A stretch of DNA of 64,000 nucleotides from Thalassococcus sp. S3 (GTDB lineage: Bacteria; Pseudomonadota; Alphaproteobacteria; Rhodobacterales; Rhodobacteraceae): positions 248,001 through 312,000 of the forward strand of contig NZ_CP022303.1 in assembly GCF_004216475.1 (NCBI RefSeq), read 5' to 3'. Position numbers and translations under genes: made by a program. Shown piece by piece: positions 38,008-47,514 of this stretch. Positions within the stretch are counted from its first letter, which is position 1; every line of letters begins with the position of its first letter. The notes under the pieces were generated by a model, which had not been told where the DNA came from, made no database searches, and saw only the letters and a list, made by a program, of their open reading frames with translations.

Positions 38008-39378
38008 TCAGAAGCTGCCGAATTGAGTGGAGAGGACCAGAACCGCCAGCAGCGCCAGCACCGGGATTGCCACGGCGACGACAAAGATCGGGCCATAGGC
38101 CTCCCTGTGGCTTAGCCCGGCAATCGCCAGCAGTGTGACGACGGCACCATTATGGGGCAGTGCGTCCAGACCGCCGGTCGCCAAAGCCGTGACGCGGTGC
38201 AGCACGTCCGGAGAGATCCCGGCGGCATTGGCCTGCGCCAGATACTCCGCGCCCAACGCGTCGAGCGCGATGGACATGCCGCCCGAGGCCGATCCGGTGA
38301 TACCCGCCAGCACGCTGGTGGACACCGCAAGGCCCACGACCACGCCGCCCGGCAGATCCTCGATCCAGCCGCTGATCGCGGCAAAGGCGGGCAGGCCGGC
38401 GATCACCGCGCCGAACCCCACCAGCGCAGCCGTGTTGAACAGGGGCAGCAGCGAGGCGCTGGCCCCCTTGCCCAGATCCTCTTTCGGCGTGGCGATCCGG
38501 CTGCGCATCAGGAGCATCAGGATCACGATGGCGCCTGTCAGGCTCAGGATCAGCGACCAGAGGCCGGTCACCGCCTCCCCGCTTGTCTCTCCCCAGTCCG
38601 GTTGGGCGAGATAGCTGAGATCCTGTGCGGGCAGAAACACCTCGCTCAGCGTATAGTTCAGGACAAACACGCTCAGAACCGGGGTGATCGCGGCCCAGAA
38701 TGGCGGCAGATCCGAACGGGTATCTGACTCTGCCTGCGGATGGGGGAACGCACCTGCCGGATGTCCCCTCCGGCTCGCCAGTTGCAGGTAGAGGAGCCCG
38801 CCGCCCGCCATGATCAACGCCGCCACGAGGCCCAGGCCGGGCGCGGCAAAGACCGTGGTGCCAAAGTATGGCATCGGGATCGCATTCTGGATCGCCGGTG
38901 TGCCGGGCAGGGCGGTCATGGTGAAGGTGAAGGCCCCCAGCGCAATCGCCGCCGGGATCAGGTGATAGGGCAGGTCCGACTGCCGGAACAGCACAGCGGC
39001 CAGCGGAAAGATCGCAAAGGCCACCACGAACAGCGACACGCCACCATAGGTCAGCGCAGCACAGGCCAGCACTACCGCCGGGATCGCCTGTGACGGGCCC
39101 AGCCGGTCCACGATGGCGGTGGCAATCGCGTGGGCCGCGCCCGACACCTCCATCATCCGCCCAAAGATCGCGCCCAGCAGGAAAAGCGGCAGGAACGAGA
39201 TCACGAAGCCGCCCGTTGCGGGCATGAACCTTTGGGTCAGCGTGGCCATCAGCGGATCGGTGGCCAAAGCAGCCCCCAGCAGCGCCATCAGAGGGGCCAC
39301 GACCATCACGGGCCAGCCCCGATAGGCGGCCCAGATCAGCAGACCAAGCGGCAGGATGACGGTGAGTGCGGCAAGCAT
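38008..39378 (-). CDS. GntP family permease
   Basis: The 456-residue protein has about twelve to fourteen hydrophobic segments. Family-like blocks are GGFVISFLPLFLLGAIFGRMME, ALTYGGVSLFVVAFAIFPLA, GAFTFTMTALPGTPAIQN, SASGGMSIALDAL and GGLDALPHNGAVV. This fits the GntP/gluconate:H+ symporter superfamily; the substrate is most likely a small hydroxy or keto acid. It lies upstream of the SOS operon in the same direction and downstream of the paa TetR gene. No paired metabolic gene is adjacent. Confidence 0.87.
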   Translation of the reverse strand: MLAALTVILPLGLLIWAAYRGWPVMVVAPLMALLGAALATDPLMATLTQRFMPATGGFVISFLPLFLLGAIFGRMMEVSGAAHAIATAIVDRLGPSQAIPAVVLACAALTYGGVSLFVVAFAIFPLAAVLFRQSDLPYHLIPAAIALGAFTFTMTALPGTPAIQNAIPMPYFGTTVFAAPGLGLVAALIMAGGGLLYLQLASRRGHPAGAFPHPQAESDTRSDLPPFWAAITPVLSVFVLNYTLSEVFLPAQDLSYLAQPDWGETSGEAVTGLWSLILSLTGAIVILMLLMRSRIATPKEDLGKGASASLLPLFNTAALVGFGAVIAGLPAFAAISGWIEDLPGGVVVGLAVSTSVLAGITGSASGGMSIALDALGAEYLAQANAAGISPDVLHRVTALATGGLDALPHNGAVVTLLAIAGLSHREAYGPIFVVAVAIPVLALLAVLVLSTQFGSF

Positions 39379-39387
39379 AGCCTGATG

Positions 39388-39440
39388 CTATGCACTGCAG
39401 CGCAGCATAGAGGAGGGCGAATTGCCGCAGCGCAGCAATT
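39388..39440. repeat. tandem pair of related dyads in gntP-tetR gap
   Basis: CTATGC (39388-39393)/GCATAG (39405-39410) and AATTGC (39420-39425)/GCAATT (39435-39440) are two perfect short inverted repeats. Both enclose the same core GCAGCGCAGCA. No T-tract follows. They may be an operator pair, an mRNA-end structure or a REP-like element. Confidence 0.45.
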
Positions 39441-39447
39441 TGCGCGG

Positions 39448-40017
39448 TCAGACGCCCTCCAGCCCCTTGCGCACAAACCCCGCCGCCAGCTCGGCATACT
39501 CCGCGCGGCTCAGCCCTTTTCCGGGCCGATGCCACATGTAAAACCAGTTGAGAATGCCGAAAACCGTCATCGTCACCGCGCGCAGCCGGTCTGCTTCCAG
39601 ATCCGGCCGTTCGGCGGCGATCACGCCCGACATCGTGGCCACCAATTCCCGCTGCAGCGCGATCAGCGGCGCCTGCATCTCCCTTGGCAGGGTCGAGAGC
39701 GCGTCGAGTTGCAATTTATGCTCTGCATCCGCATCGGCGTAGGCCGCGAGGATCGCGCGAATGAGGCCCGGCAGGCCCTCCGGCTGCGCCTCGGCCACCA
39801 CGGCGGCCAGATCCGACAGATGCGCGTCCAGGATATCGAAGAGCAGCGCCTCCTTGCTGTCATAATAATGATAGATCAGCGCCTTGGAGACCCCGCATTC
39901 CCGTGCCGCCCCCGTCATCGAGGCGCGGTCATAGCCATGCGCGGCGAAATAGGCCGCCGCTCCCTTGCGCAGGGCGGTGCGTTTCTGGTCGTGATCCTTG
40001 GCGATCCCGCGGGGCAT
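39448..40017 (-). CDS. TetR family regulator of the paa genes
   Basis: The 189-residue regulator has an N-terminal TetR helix-turn-helix (about 13-58) including GYDRASMTGAARECGVSKALIYHYYDSKEALLF. The C-terminal ligand domain has WFYMWHRPGKGLSRAEYAELAAGF, as in PaaR-type repressors that respond to phenylacetyl-CoA. Its start overlaps the paaK stop (TGATG), so it is cotranscribed with paaK, the thiolase gene and paaI. It most likely controls this operon; ligand and targets are inferred. Confidence 0.85.
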   Translation of the reverse strand: MPRGIAKDHDQKRTALRKGAAAYFAAHGYDRASMTGAARECGVSKALIYHYYDSKEALLFDILDAHLSDLAAVVAEAQPEGLPGLIRAILAAYADADAEHKLQLDALSTLPREMQAPLIALQRELVATMSGVIAAERPDLEADRLRAVTMTVFGILNWFYMWHRPGKGLSRAEYAELAAGFVRKGLEGV

Positions 40018-41327
40018 CAGGATTTCGGGCGGGTGTCGATGATGCGCACCGCCTTGCCCTGGCTACGTGCAACACCACCTGGGTCGGCCACGTCGACCTT
40101 GACCGAAATGCCCACCGTCGCCTTGATCTTGTGGCTGAGCTCTGCGGCTGAATGCACCCGGTCCTCGTTCGACGAAAAGCCCTCGCAAGCTTCCGTCAAC
40201 ACGCGCATCTGGTCCATGCGGTCGGGCCGGCTAAGCTCGATCTGGAAATGCGGGGCGAGGCCCTGGACCGTCATCAACTGCTCTTCGATCTGGGTGGGGA
40301 AGACGTTCACACCGCGCAGGATGATCATGTCATCCGACCGGCCCGTGACCTTCTCCATCCGCCGCATCGACCGCGCCGTGCCGGGCAGAAGACGCGTGAG
40401 GTCGCGGGTGCGATAGCGGATGATGGGAAAGGCTTCTTTGGTGAGAGAGGTAAAGACCAACTCTCCCTGTTCCCCATCGGCCACGGGCTGTCCGGTCTCG
40501 GGGTCGATGATCTCGGGAAAGAAATGATCCTCCCAGATATGCAAACCGTCCTTGGTCTCCACGCATTCATTGGCCACACCCGGCCCCATGACCTCGCTGA
40601 GCCCGTAGATATCGACCGCATGCATGTCGAAGGCCTGCTCGATCTCCTCCCGCATCGCGTTGGTCCAGGGCTCCGCCCCGAAGATGCCGACCTCTAAGGA
40701 GCTGTCGCGCGGGTCGAGCCCCTGGGCGGCGTATTCATCCAGAACCGACAGCGCGTAGGAGGGGGTGACGGTAATGCCCTTGGGCCGGAAATCCTCGATC
40801 AGCCGAACCTGGCGCTGGGTCATGCCGCCCGAGATCGGGATCGTGGTCAGGCCCAGGTGGTCGGCGCCCAGATGGATGCCCAGCCCCCCGGTGAAAAGAC
40901 CGTAGCCATAGGCGTTGTGCAACAGGTCTCCGGGTTGCAGGCCCGAGGCGCGCAGGGAGCGGGCGACGACGGAGCCCCAGGTGTCCAGATCCTTTTCGGT
41001 ATACCCCACGACGGTCGGCTGGCCGGTGGTGCCCGAAGACGCATGGATGCGCTTCACCCGGTCGCGCGGGACGGCGAACATGCCGAAGGGATAGTTGTCA
41101 CGCAGGTCCTGCTTAACGGTGAAGGGAAATTTCGCGAGGTCCGACAGGCTGGTCACGTCATTCGGATGCACGCCAGCCGCGTCAAAGGAAGCCTTGTAGA
41201 ACGGCACATTATCGTAGGCATGGCGCAGCGACCATTTCAGGCGGTCGAGTTGCAGCGCCTCGATCTCGTCACGGCTGGCGATCTCGATGGGATCGAGGCT
41301 GGCTTTCGCTGGCGTGAGATCTTTCAT
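40017..41327 (-). CDS. paaK: phenylacetate-CoA ligase
   Basis: The 436-residue AMP-forming ligase makes phenylacetyl-CoA. The ATP-binding loop is HASSGTTGQPTVVG. Other family blocks are AYGYGLFTGGLGIHLGAD, DIYGLSEVMGPGVANEC, YRTRDLTRLLPG and GRSDDMIILRGVNVFPTQIEEQL. The start at 41327 overlaps the thiolase stop by 1 bp (TGATG), and an upstream in-frame start is unlikely. First enzyme of the aerobic phenylacetate pathway. Confidence 0.95.
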   Translation of the reverse strand: MKDLTPAKASLDPIEIASRDEIEALQLDRLKWSLRHAYDNVPFYKASFDAAGVHPNDVTSLSDLAKFPFTVKQDLRDNYPFGMFAVPRDRVKRIHASSGTTGQPTVVGYTEKDLDTWGSVVARSLRASGLQPGDLLHNAYGYGLFTGGLGIHLGADHLGLTTIPISGGMTQRQVRLIEDFRPKGITVTPSYALSVLDEYAAQGLDPRDSSLEVGIFGAEPWTNAMREEIEQAFDMHAVDIYGLSEVMGPGVANECVETKDGLHIWEDHFFPEIIDPETGQPVADGEQGELVFTSLTKEAFPIIRYRTRDLTRLLPGTARSMRRMEKVTGRSDDMIILRGVNVFPTQIEEQLMTVQGLAPHFQIELSRPDRMDQMRVLTEACEGFSSNEDRVHSAAELSHKIKATVGISVKVDVADPGGVARSQGKAVRIIDTRPKS

Positions 41328-42520
41328 CAGGCCTTCTCCAACAGGAGTGCGATGCCCTGGCCCACGCCGATGCACATCGTGCAGATGGCGCGGGACATGT
41401 CGTTGTCGGTCATGGTGAGCGAGGCGGTCAGTGCCAGTCGTGCGCCGGACATTCCGAGGGGGTGACCGAGGGCGATGGCGCCGCCATGGGGGTTCACGTG
41501 GTCGGCATCGTCGGGCAGGCCAAGCTGGCGGGTGACGGCGAGGCCTTGGGCGGCGAAGGCTTCGTTGAGCTCGATCGTGTCGATGTGCGCAATCCCGAGA
41601 CCGTGCTGTGCCATCAGCTTTTCGGTGGCGGGGGCCGGGCCGATGCCCATGACGCGGGGGGCGACGCCGACGGTGGCCATGCCGGTGATGCGGGCACGGG
41701 GGGTGAGGCCGTACTTTTCAACCGCCGCGGCGGAGGCCACGATCACGGCGGCTGCGCCGTCGTTGACGCCCGACGCGTTGCCGGCGGTCACGGTGCCGCC
41801 GTCGCGGAACGGGGTGGACAGCGCGCCCAGTTTTTCCAGCGTGGTCTGACGGGGATGCTCGTCGGTCGCTATCTCGACCTCCTCGCCGCGCCGCTGGGGC
41901 ACTTTGACGGCCACGATTTCGCGGGCAAGCCGACCGCTGGCCTGGGCCGCCGCTGCCCGCTCCTGCGAGCGCAGGGCAAAGGCGTCCTGATCGGCACGGC
42001 CGATCTGGTGATCCTCGGCCACATTCTCGGCCGTTTCCGGCATCGAATCCGTGCCGTAATGCTTGTGCATCGCCCTGTTCACGAACCGCCAGCCGATGGT
42101 CGTGTCGTAGATCTCCGCCTTCCTCGAAAACGCTGCATCCGCCTTGGGCATCACCATCGGCGCGCGGGACATCGATTCGACACCTCCCGCGATCACCACC
42201 TCTGCCTCTCCGGTCCGGACCGCGCGGGCCGCCGAGCCAATCGCGTCCAGCCCCGAGCCGCAGAGCCGGTTGATCGTGGCCCCCGGCACCGTATCGGGCA
42301 GGCCGGCCAGCAGCACCGCCATGCGGGCCACGTTGCGGTTGTCCTCTCCGGCCTGGTTGGCGCAGCCCATCAGAACTTCGTCGACTGGCATCTCCGGGTG
42401 GGGCTTCATCACCTCCCGGATCACATGGGCCAGCATGTCGTCGGGCCGCACCTTCGACAATGCGCCGCCATAGCGGCCAATCGGCGTACGGATGCCGTCG
42501 CAGAGATAGGCTTCGGTCAT
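41327..42520 (-). CDS. paaJ: 3-oxoadipyl-CoA/3-oxo-5,6-dehydrosuberyl-CoA thiolase
   Basis: The 397-residue thiolase has the nucleophile cysteine in TINRLCGSGLDAIG and the general-base histidine in NPHGGAIALGHPLG. The C-terminal cysteine is in TMCIGVGQGIALLL. The start MTEAYLCDGIRTPIGRYGG is typical of PcaF/PaaJ thiolases. With paaK and paaI next to it, the phenylacetate role (PaaJ) is more likely than protocatechuate (PcaF), though the enzyme may serve both. Confidence 0.9.
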   Translation of the reverse strand: MTEAYLCDGIRTPIGRYGGALSKVRPDDMLAHVIREVMKPHPEMPVDEVLMGCANQAGEDNRNVARMAVLLAGLPDTVPGATINRLCGSGLDAIGSAARAVRTGEAEVVIAGGVESMSRAPMVMPKADAAFSRKAEIYDTTIGWRFVNRAMHKHYGTDSMPETAENVAEDHQIGRADQDAFALRSQERAAAAQASGRLAREIVAVKVPQRRGEEVEIATDEHPRQTTLEKLGALSTPFRDGGTVTAGNASGVNDGAAAVIVASAAAVEKYGLTPRARITGMATVGVAPRVMGIGPAPATEKLMAQHGLGIAHIDTIELNEAFAAQGLAVTRQLGLPDDADHVNPHGGAIALGHPLGMSGARLALTASLTMTDNDMSRAICTMCIGVGQGIALLLEKA

Positions 42521-42948
42521 GTCTCTTCCTCGAAATGCTGGCCTTTGACGGTGCGCGCGAGGCCGCGGAACACCGCCACCTTGCGCCCGTCCTGGCCCGT
42601 TACGGTTACGTCGTAGATACCCGAACGCCCGGCGCGCGCGGTTTCCACCGCTTCTGCCGTCAGCCGTTCCGCCGGCTGGCCGGGCGTCAGGAAGGTGATG
42701 GAGTTCTCCTGTGCCACCGTCAGCGCATTATAGCTGTTGCAGGCGAAGGCGAATGCACTGTCGGCCAGTGTGAAGATATAGCCGCCGTGGCAGATCCCGT
42801 GCCCGTTCAGATGGTGGTCCTTGACTTCGAAGGACAGCCGCGCCGTGCCCGGCCCCACCGCATCCAGCGTCATGCCCAGCCATTGGCTGGCCGCATCCTT
42901 CGCCCACATCGCGGCGGCGCTTTTCTCGGCGCGCTCTTGCGGTGTCAT
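42517..42948 (-). CDS. paaI: hydroxyphenylacetyl-CoA thioesterase PaaI
   Basis: The 143-residue hotdog thioesterase has the PaaI/4HBT pattern: DHHLNGHGICHGGYIFTLADSAFAFACNSY with the catalytic acidic residue, then TARAGRSGIYDVTV. It clears dead-end CoA esters during phenylacetate breakdown. Start at 42948 has a GGGAGGA site. It overlaps the thiolase gene by 4 bp and is the first gene of the minus-strand operon, divergent from paaZ. Confidence 0.9.
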   Translation of the reverse strand: MTPQERAEKSAAAMWAKDAASQWLGMTLDAVGPGTARLSFEVKDHHLNGHGICHGGYIFTLADSAFAFACNSYNALTVAQENSITFLTPGQPAERLTAEAVETARAGRSGIYDVTVTGQDGRKVAVFRGLARTVKGQHFEEET

Positions 42949-42985
42949 CCTCGTCCTCCCGTTAGCTGCCACGATGCACAAACCC

Positions 42986-42997
42986 GACCGCGTGGTC
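42986..42997. promoter_or_regulatory. dyad in the divergent paaI/paaZ control region
   Basis: GACC-GCGT-GGTC is a perfect 4-bp inverted repeat with a 4-bp spacer inside the 112-bp divergent promoter region. Its GACC/GGTC arms resemble phenylacetate-regulon TetR sites, so it may bind the TetR at 39448-40017 or PaaX. The site is short. Confidence 0.35.
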
Positions 42998-43060
42998 AAG
43001 AGTGTTGATTTCCATCCCACCAGCGGTCATGGTGGCCGCAACCTTGGGAGGAGGATGATC

Positions 43061-45088
43061 ATGCTGAGACCTGCAAGTTACGCGATGGCGCGATGGGTGG
43101 GGCCGGGAGCCGATGCGCGCGCCGTGCACGGGCCTGTCACCGGCGAACAGATCGCCGAAGCGGGGGGCGCGGCCCTCGATGTCCAGGGCATGCTCGACTG
43201 GGCGCGGGGCACGGGCGGCCCGGCGCTGCGGGCCATGACGTTCCACGAACGCGCCAAGATGATCAAGGCCGTCGCGCTTTATCTGGGCGAGCGCAAGGAA
43301 GAGCTTTACGCGCTCAACCCTCTTACCGGTGCGACACGACGCGACGGGGCCATCGACATCGACGGCGGCATCGGCACGATGATGGTCATCGCCTCCAAGG
43401 GCCGGCGGGAAATGCCCGACGGCCATGTCTATGTCGATGGCGAGGTCGAGGGCCTGTCGCGCGGCGGCTCCTTCCTCGGCCAGCACATCGCGGTACCCCT
43501 GCAGGGCGTGGCGGTCCATATCAACGCGTTCAACTTCCCCGTCTGGGGCATGCTGGAGAAACTGGCCCCCACGCTCCTGGCCGGCATGCCCGCCATCGTG
43601 AAACCGGCCACCCAGACGTCCTATCTGACCGAGGCGTGCTTTCGCATGATCGTGGAAAGCGGCCTTCTGCCCGACGGCGCCGTGCAGCTTGTCATCGGCG
43701 GGGTGGGCGACATGCTCGACCGTCTTGGGCCTCAGGATGCGGTGGCCTTCACCGGTTCTGCCGACACCGCACTGCATCTGCGAAGCAACGCGCATCTTCT
43801 GCGCAACTCGGTGCGCTTCCACGCCGAACAGGACAGCCTCAACGCCACCATCCTCGGCCCAGACGTGACCCCCGGCAGCGCCGCGTTCGACCAGTTCATC
43901 AAGGAAGCCGCCAGCGAGATCACCGTCAAGGCCGGTCAGAAATGCACCGCCATCCGCCGCATGATCGTGCCTCAGGCTCAGATGGAGGCGGTCTCCGAAG
44001 CTCTCATCGCCCGCCTCTCTGGCACTAAAGTCGGCGATCCTGCCGATGAGACGGTGCGCATGGGCGCGCTCGCCTCTGCCGCGCAGAAGGCCGATGTGCT
44101 GGGCAAGGTGCAGGCTCTGGCCGGCGAGACCATCCGTCTGACCGGCGATCCCGAAACACTCGACCTGATCGGCGCGGGGCCCGAGGGCGCCTTTCTCGCG
44201 CCCACGCTTCTGCGCTGCGACGATCCCGACGCCGCCCGTGCCGTGCATGAGTTGGAAGCGTTCGGCCCCGTCTCCACCCTCATGCCCTACCGCGATCTCG
44301 ACCATGCCAGCGCGCTTGCCAATCGCGGCGGCGGCTCCCTCGTGGCTTCTCTTGTCACCGACGATCCCCAGGTCGCGCGCTCCGTCGCGCTGGGCTCCGC
44401 CGCGTGGCATGGGCGGCTCTACATCACCGGCGCGGGCAGCGCCAAGGAGGCGACCGGCCACGGCGCGCCCCTGCCGCATATGGTCCATGGCGGGCCCGGC
44501 CGTGCGGGTGGCGGTGAGGAGCTGGGCGGCATCCGCGGCGTGCTCCACTACATGCAGCGCACCGCCATTCAGGGCAGCCCCGATGTGCTCTCGGCCATCA
44601 CCGGCCAATGGACGCAAGGTGCCAGCGAGATCAAGGGCCCAGACCATCCCTTCCAGCGCATCTTCGACGAGATATCCATCGGCGAGACGATCCACACCGC
44701 GCCGCGCACCGTCACCCTCGACGATATCGAGCATTTCGCCCATTTCACCGGCGACACCTTCTATGCCCACATGGACGAGGACGCGGCCAAGGCGAACCCG
44801 TTCTTCCCCGGCCGTGTGGCCCATGGCTACCTGCTCCTCAGCTTCGCCGCCGGCCTCTTCGTGCAGCCCGATCCCGGTCCCGTCCTCGCCAATACCGGGC
44901 TGAACGGCCTCAGCTTTCAAAAGCCGGTCAGCCCCGGTGACAGCATCTCCGTGCGTCTCACCGCCAAGCGCAAGACCAAGCGGACCGACACCTATGGCGA
45001 GGTTGCCTGGAACGTGACCCTCACCAATCAGGACGGCGATCAGGTGGCCGAATATGAGCTTTTGACGATGGTGTCCTACTCACGATAA
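43061..45088 (+). CDS. paaZ: bifunctional ring-opening hydrolase/aldehyde dehydrogenase PaaZ
   Basis: The 675-residue fusion matches PaaZ. An N-terminal aldehyde dehydrogenase domain (about 1-520) has [47 protein letters not shown] and the catalytic Cys in [10 protein letters not shown]. The C-terminal MaoC-type enoyl-CoA hydratase domain (about 535-675) has [23 protein letters not shown] and [13 protein letters not shown]. It opens the oxepin-CoA ring and oxidises the aldehyde product in phenylacetate degradation. The ATG at 43061 has GGAGGAGG at 6 bp; another at 43055 is too close. Confidence 0.94.
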   Translation: MLRPASYAMARWVGPGADARAVHGPVTGEQIAEAGGAALDVQGMLDWARGTGGPALRAMTFHERAKMIKAVALYLGERKEELYALNPLTGATRRDGAIDIDGGIGTMMVIASKGRREMPDGHVYVDGEVEGLSRGGSFLGQHIAVPLQGVAVHINAFNFPVWGMLEKLAPTLLAGMPAIVKPATQTSYLTEACFRMIVESGLLPDGAVQLVIGGVGDMLDRLGPQDAVAFTGSADTALHLRSNAHLLRNSVRFHAEQDSLNATILGPDVTPGSAAFDQFIKEAASEITVKAGQKCTAIRRMIVPQAQMEAVSEALIARLSGTKVGDPADETVRMGALASAAQKADVLGKVQALAGETIRLTGDPETLDLIGAGPEGAFLAPTLLRCDDPDAARAVHELEAFGPVSTLMPYRDLDHASALANRGGGSLVASLVTDDPQVARSVALGSAAWHGRLYITGAGSAKEATGHGAPLPHMVHGGPGRAGGGEELGGIRGVLHYMQRTAIQGSPDVLSAITGQWTQGASEIKGPDHPFQRIFDEISIGETIHTAPRTVTLDDIEHFAHFTGDTFYAHMDEDAAKANPFFPGRVAHGYLLLSFAAGLFVQPDPGPVLANTGLNGLSFQKPVSPGDSISVRLTAKRKTKRTDTYGEVAWNVTLTNQDGDQVAEYELLTMVSYSR

Positions 45089-45097
45089 AGGGGCGGG

Positions 45098-45880
45098 ATG
45101 GACCCGCTCTCCCCCCTGATCACCGCCCTGCATGGCGAAGGCCGCCTTCGTGTCTGGTCCCTCGTCATCACCGTTTTCGGCGATATGGTCCAGCATCGCG
45201 GCGGCGGCATCTCTACCGCGCGGCTCGGCCGGCTTCTGGGCCGCGTCGGCGTCGAACCCGGCGCCCTGCGCACCGCTTTGTCGCGTCTCGGGCGGGATGG
45301 CTGGGTCACAAGCGCGCGGAGCGGGCGGCTCAGCATCTATCGCCTCAGCCCCGACGGCCTGTTGCAGTTCGCGCCCGCCACCACCCAGATCTACGCTGCC
45401 CCTCGCCTGCACCCCGCCACCTCATGGGCCCTGTCGGTTACGCTGTCTGCGTCCGGAGAGCCGGTGACCGCGCTCCACCCTCTGGACACCGCGCCAGAGG
45501 AGGCTGACTGCCAGGTTACCGGCACATTGTCCCATATCAGCGAGGCGTTCCGCCGCCGTTCCTTAAGCGCCCCGCATCGGGCAGCGCTTTCCGCGCTCTC
45601 CGCTGATCTGGAGGCACTGTCATCCGCGTCCCTCCCGCCGCTGGAGGCCGCGGCTGCGCGGGTTTTGCTGACCCACCGCTGGCGCCGTATCGTTCTGCGC
45701 TTCCCTGAGATCCCATTCGAGCTGATGCCCGCCGATGCCCCCCTTGCCAATCCCCGTGCCGCAGTAGCGCAAGCCTATCAAAGCCTGACCCCCGAGGCCG
45801 AGGCCTGGCTCGACACCTCCGCCGGCGATGCCAGCCCGATGCCCGCGGCCTCCCCATCCGCGTTCCTGCGGTTTGGGTAA
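45098..45880 (+). CDS. paaX: PaaX family transcriptional regulator
   Basis: The 260-residue regulator has a PaaX-type winged helix at the N terminus (FGDMVQHRGGGISTARLGRLLGRVGVEPGALRTALSRLGRDGWV) and a PaaX central domain. The C-terminal part has THRWRRIVLRFPEIPFELMP, typical of the family. It follows paaZ by 9 bp and probably shares its transcript. PaaX proteins repress phenylacetate genes and are released by phenylacetyl-CoA. Here a TetR gene flanks the other end of the island, so control may be dual. Confidence 0.9.
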   Translation: MDPLSPLITALHGEGRLRVWSLVITVFGDMVQHRGGGISTARLGRLLGRVGVEPGALRTALSRLGRDGWVTSARSGRLSIYRLSPDGLLQFAPATTQIYAAPRLHPATSWALSVTLSASGEPVTALHPLDTAPEEADCQVTGTLSHISEAFRRRSLSAPHRAALSALSADLEALSSASLPPLEAAAARVLLTHRWRRIVLRFPEIPFELMPADAPLANPRAAVAQAYQSLTPEAEAWLDTSAGDASPMPAASPSAFLRFG

Positions 45881-46062
45881 GGGATGCGGCGCGCGCTTGG
45901 CAAAGCGGGGATGGTGGTGCTTTCCTCGATCAAGGCTCAATTCCGCGGCTCGGATTTTGAAATACTTTACTATAACGCGATGGAATCGTTGAATTTCGGA
46001 TCAGGATTCGAATAGCGTTTCAACATTAGAACGACCCGTTATCCCAGCGATGCCAACCTGTC

Positions 46063-47481
46063 ATGGACGCCATTGAGCCGACTGAAATTATCGCAACCTT
46101 GCGAGAAAGCCTCGTTGTCCTGACGGAAGATCTGAAGGTTGAATTTGCGAGCCCGCGCTTTTTTGAAACCTTCGAAGTGGATGAGCAGGAGACGATTGGC
46201 CATGACCTGGCCAGTCTTGGCAACGGGCAGTGGAATATTCCGAGCCTCATCGATGTCTTGAGCAGGATCCTGGACGAACACATCACGGTCGAGGATTACG
46301 AGGTCGAGCACCAATTCGAACATATCGGTCGAAAGGTGATGCGGCTCAATGCCCGCAAGACGGTGCGGCCGGGGAACGGGTCGCGGCGCATTCTGCTTGC
46401 TATCGAGGATATCACTACGGCTGCCGACGTGGCGCGGCAGGCCGAACGGAATGCCCGCCTGTCACAGGGTATTGTCGACACGATCAGAGAGCCGCTTCTG
46501 GTTCTCGATGGCGATCTCAAGGTTGTTTCCGCCAGCCGCTCGTTCTTCGACACGTTCGGCGTCACGCCCGAGGCGACGATTGGGCGCCGGATCTGGGAAC
46601 TGGGGGATGGCCAATGGTCGATCCCGGAACTCATCCATTTGCTCACGACAGTCATACCGGCCCATTCCGAGATCGAGGATTTTGAAGTCACCCACGACTT
46701 TCCCGGCCTTGGCGAGCGTACGATCCTGTTGAACGCACGGAAGATTTTCGGCGACTGCAACACGACCAAAACCCTTCTTCTTGCGATGGAGGATGTCACT
46801 GAAAAACGACGGGTCGAGGGCGAGAGAAAAGCGGCGCTTGCGCAGGCGAACGATCTGCTGGAAGAACTCAATCACCGCGTGATGAATAGCCTGACGATGA
46901 TTGCGTCTATCATATCCGTCGAACGCCGGACCCTCTCGGACGAGAGTGCAGCGCTTGCGTTCGACAGGCTCTATGCCCGGGTGATGTCGGTTGCCTCGCT
47001 TTACAAGAAGCTGTCCGCCAACCGTTCTATCGAAACTGTCGGAGCGTCGGACTATCTCGGCGCAATCGTCAAAGAGGCACGCGCGTCCATCAACCGCGAG
47101 GACCTGAAGCTCAACATTGGTTGCGACATAGACGATGTGGCGCTTACGACGCGCACCGCGGTCCCCCTCGGGCTTGTGGTAAACGAGGTCGTGACGAACA
47201 GTATGAAGTACGCCTTTCAGGGGCGCGATGCGGGAAAGCTCGATATCGTTTTCCGCGCCTCTCAGACCGCGTTCGATCTGACGATCCGGGACGACGGTGT
47301 CGGGATCGACGAAAATGCGCGCGTGAATTCAGGGATGGGCCAGCGGCTGGTCGCCGCCTTCACCCAACAGCTTGACGGCGTCTCGCATGTGAAGGCGGAT
47401 CAAAAGGGAACAAGGTTTATCTTGACCATGCCACGATTGCTTGACGAAGCTCAGAAGACCGGCGCGGCACATCTGACTTGA
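46063..47481 (+). CDS. sensor histidine kinase with two PAS domains (HisKA_2 type)
   Basis: The 472-residue kinase has no clear membrane span. Two related PAS domains lie at about 9-125 and 134-255. They share ETFxVxxxxTIGxxxxxLGxGQW and FExxxLxLNARK patterns, which suggests duplication. The dimerisation/phosphoacceptor block ELNHRVMNSLTMI (His at about 271) is the HisKA_2/HWE type. The ATPase region has NEVVTNSMKYAF and DDGVGIDENARVNSGMG. No response regulator is adjacent, so it is an orphan by context. Soluble sensing, perhaps of light or redox, cannot be decided. Confidence 0.88.
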   Translation: MDAIEPTEIIATLRESLVVLTEDLKVEFASPRFFETFEVDEQETIGHDLASLGNGQWNIPSLIDVLSRILDEHITVEDYEVEHQFEHIGRKVMRLNARKTVRPGNGSRRILLAIEDITTAADVARQAERNARLSQGIVDTIREPLLVLDGDLKVVSASRSFFDTFGVTPEATIGRRIWELGDGQWSIPELIHLLTTVIPAHSEIEDFEVTHDFPGLGERTILLNARKIFGDCNTTKTLLLAMEDVTEKRRVEGERKAALAQANDLLEELNHRVMNSLTMIASIISVERRTLSDESAALAFDRLYARVMSVASLYKKLSANRSIETVGASDYLGAIVKEARASINREDLKLNIGCDIDDVALTTRTAVPLGLVVNEVVTNSMKYAFQGRDAGKLDIVFRASQTAFDLTIRDDGVGIDENARVNSGMGQRLVAAFTQQLDGVSHVKADQKGTRFILTMPRLLDEAQKTGAAHLT

Positions 47482-47514
47482 GCCAATCCCTCACCTCTAT
47501 CGCTTCCGGCGGTT

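Noticed and set aside
42962-44920. 652-codon open frame on the minus strand opposite paaZ
   Set aside because: The opposite strand encodes PaaZ with all motifs. This frame has low-complexity composition and no recognisable domain.
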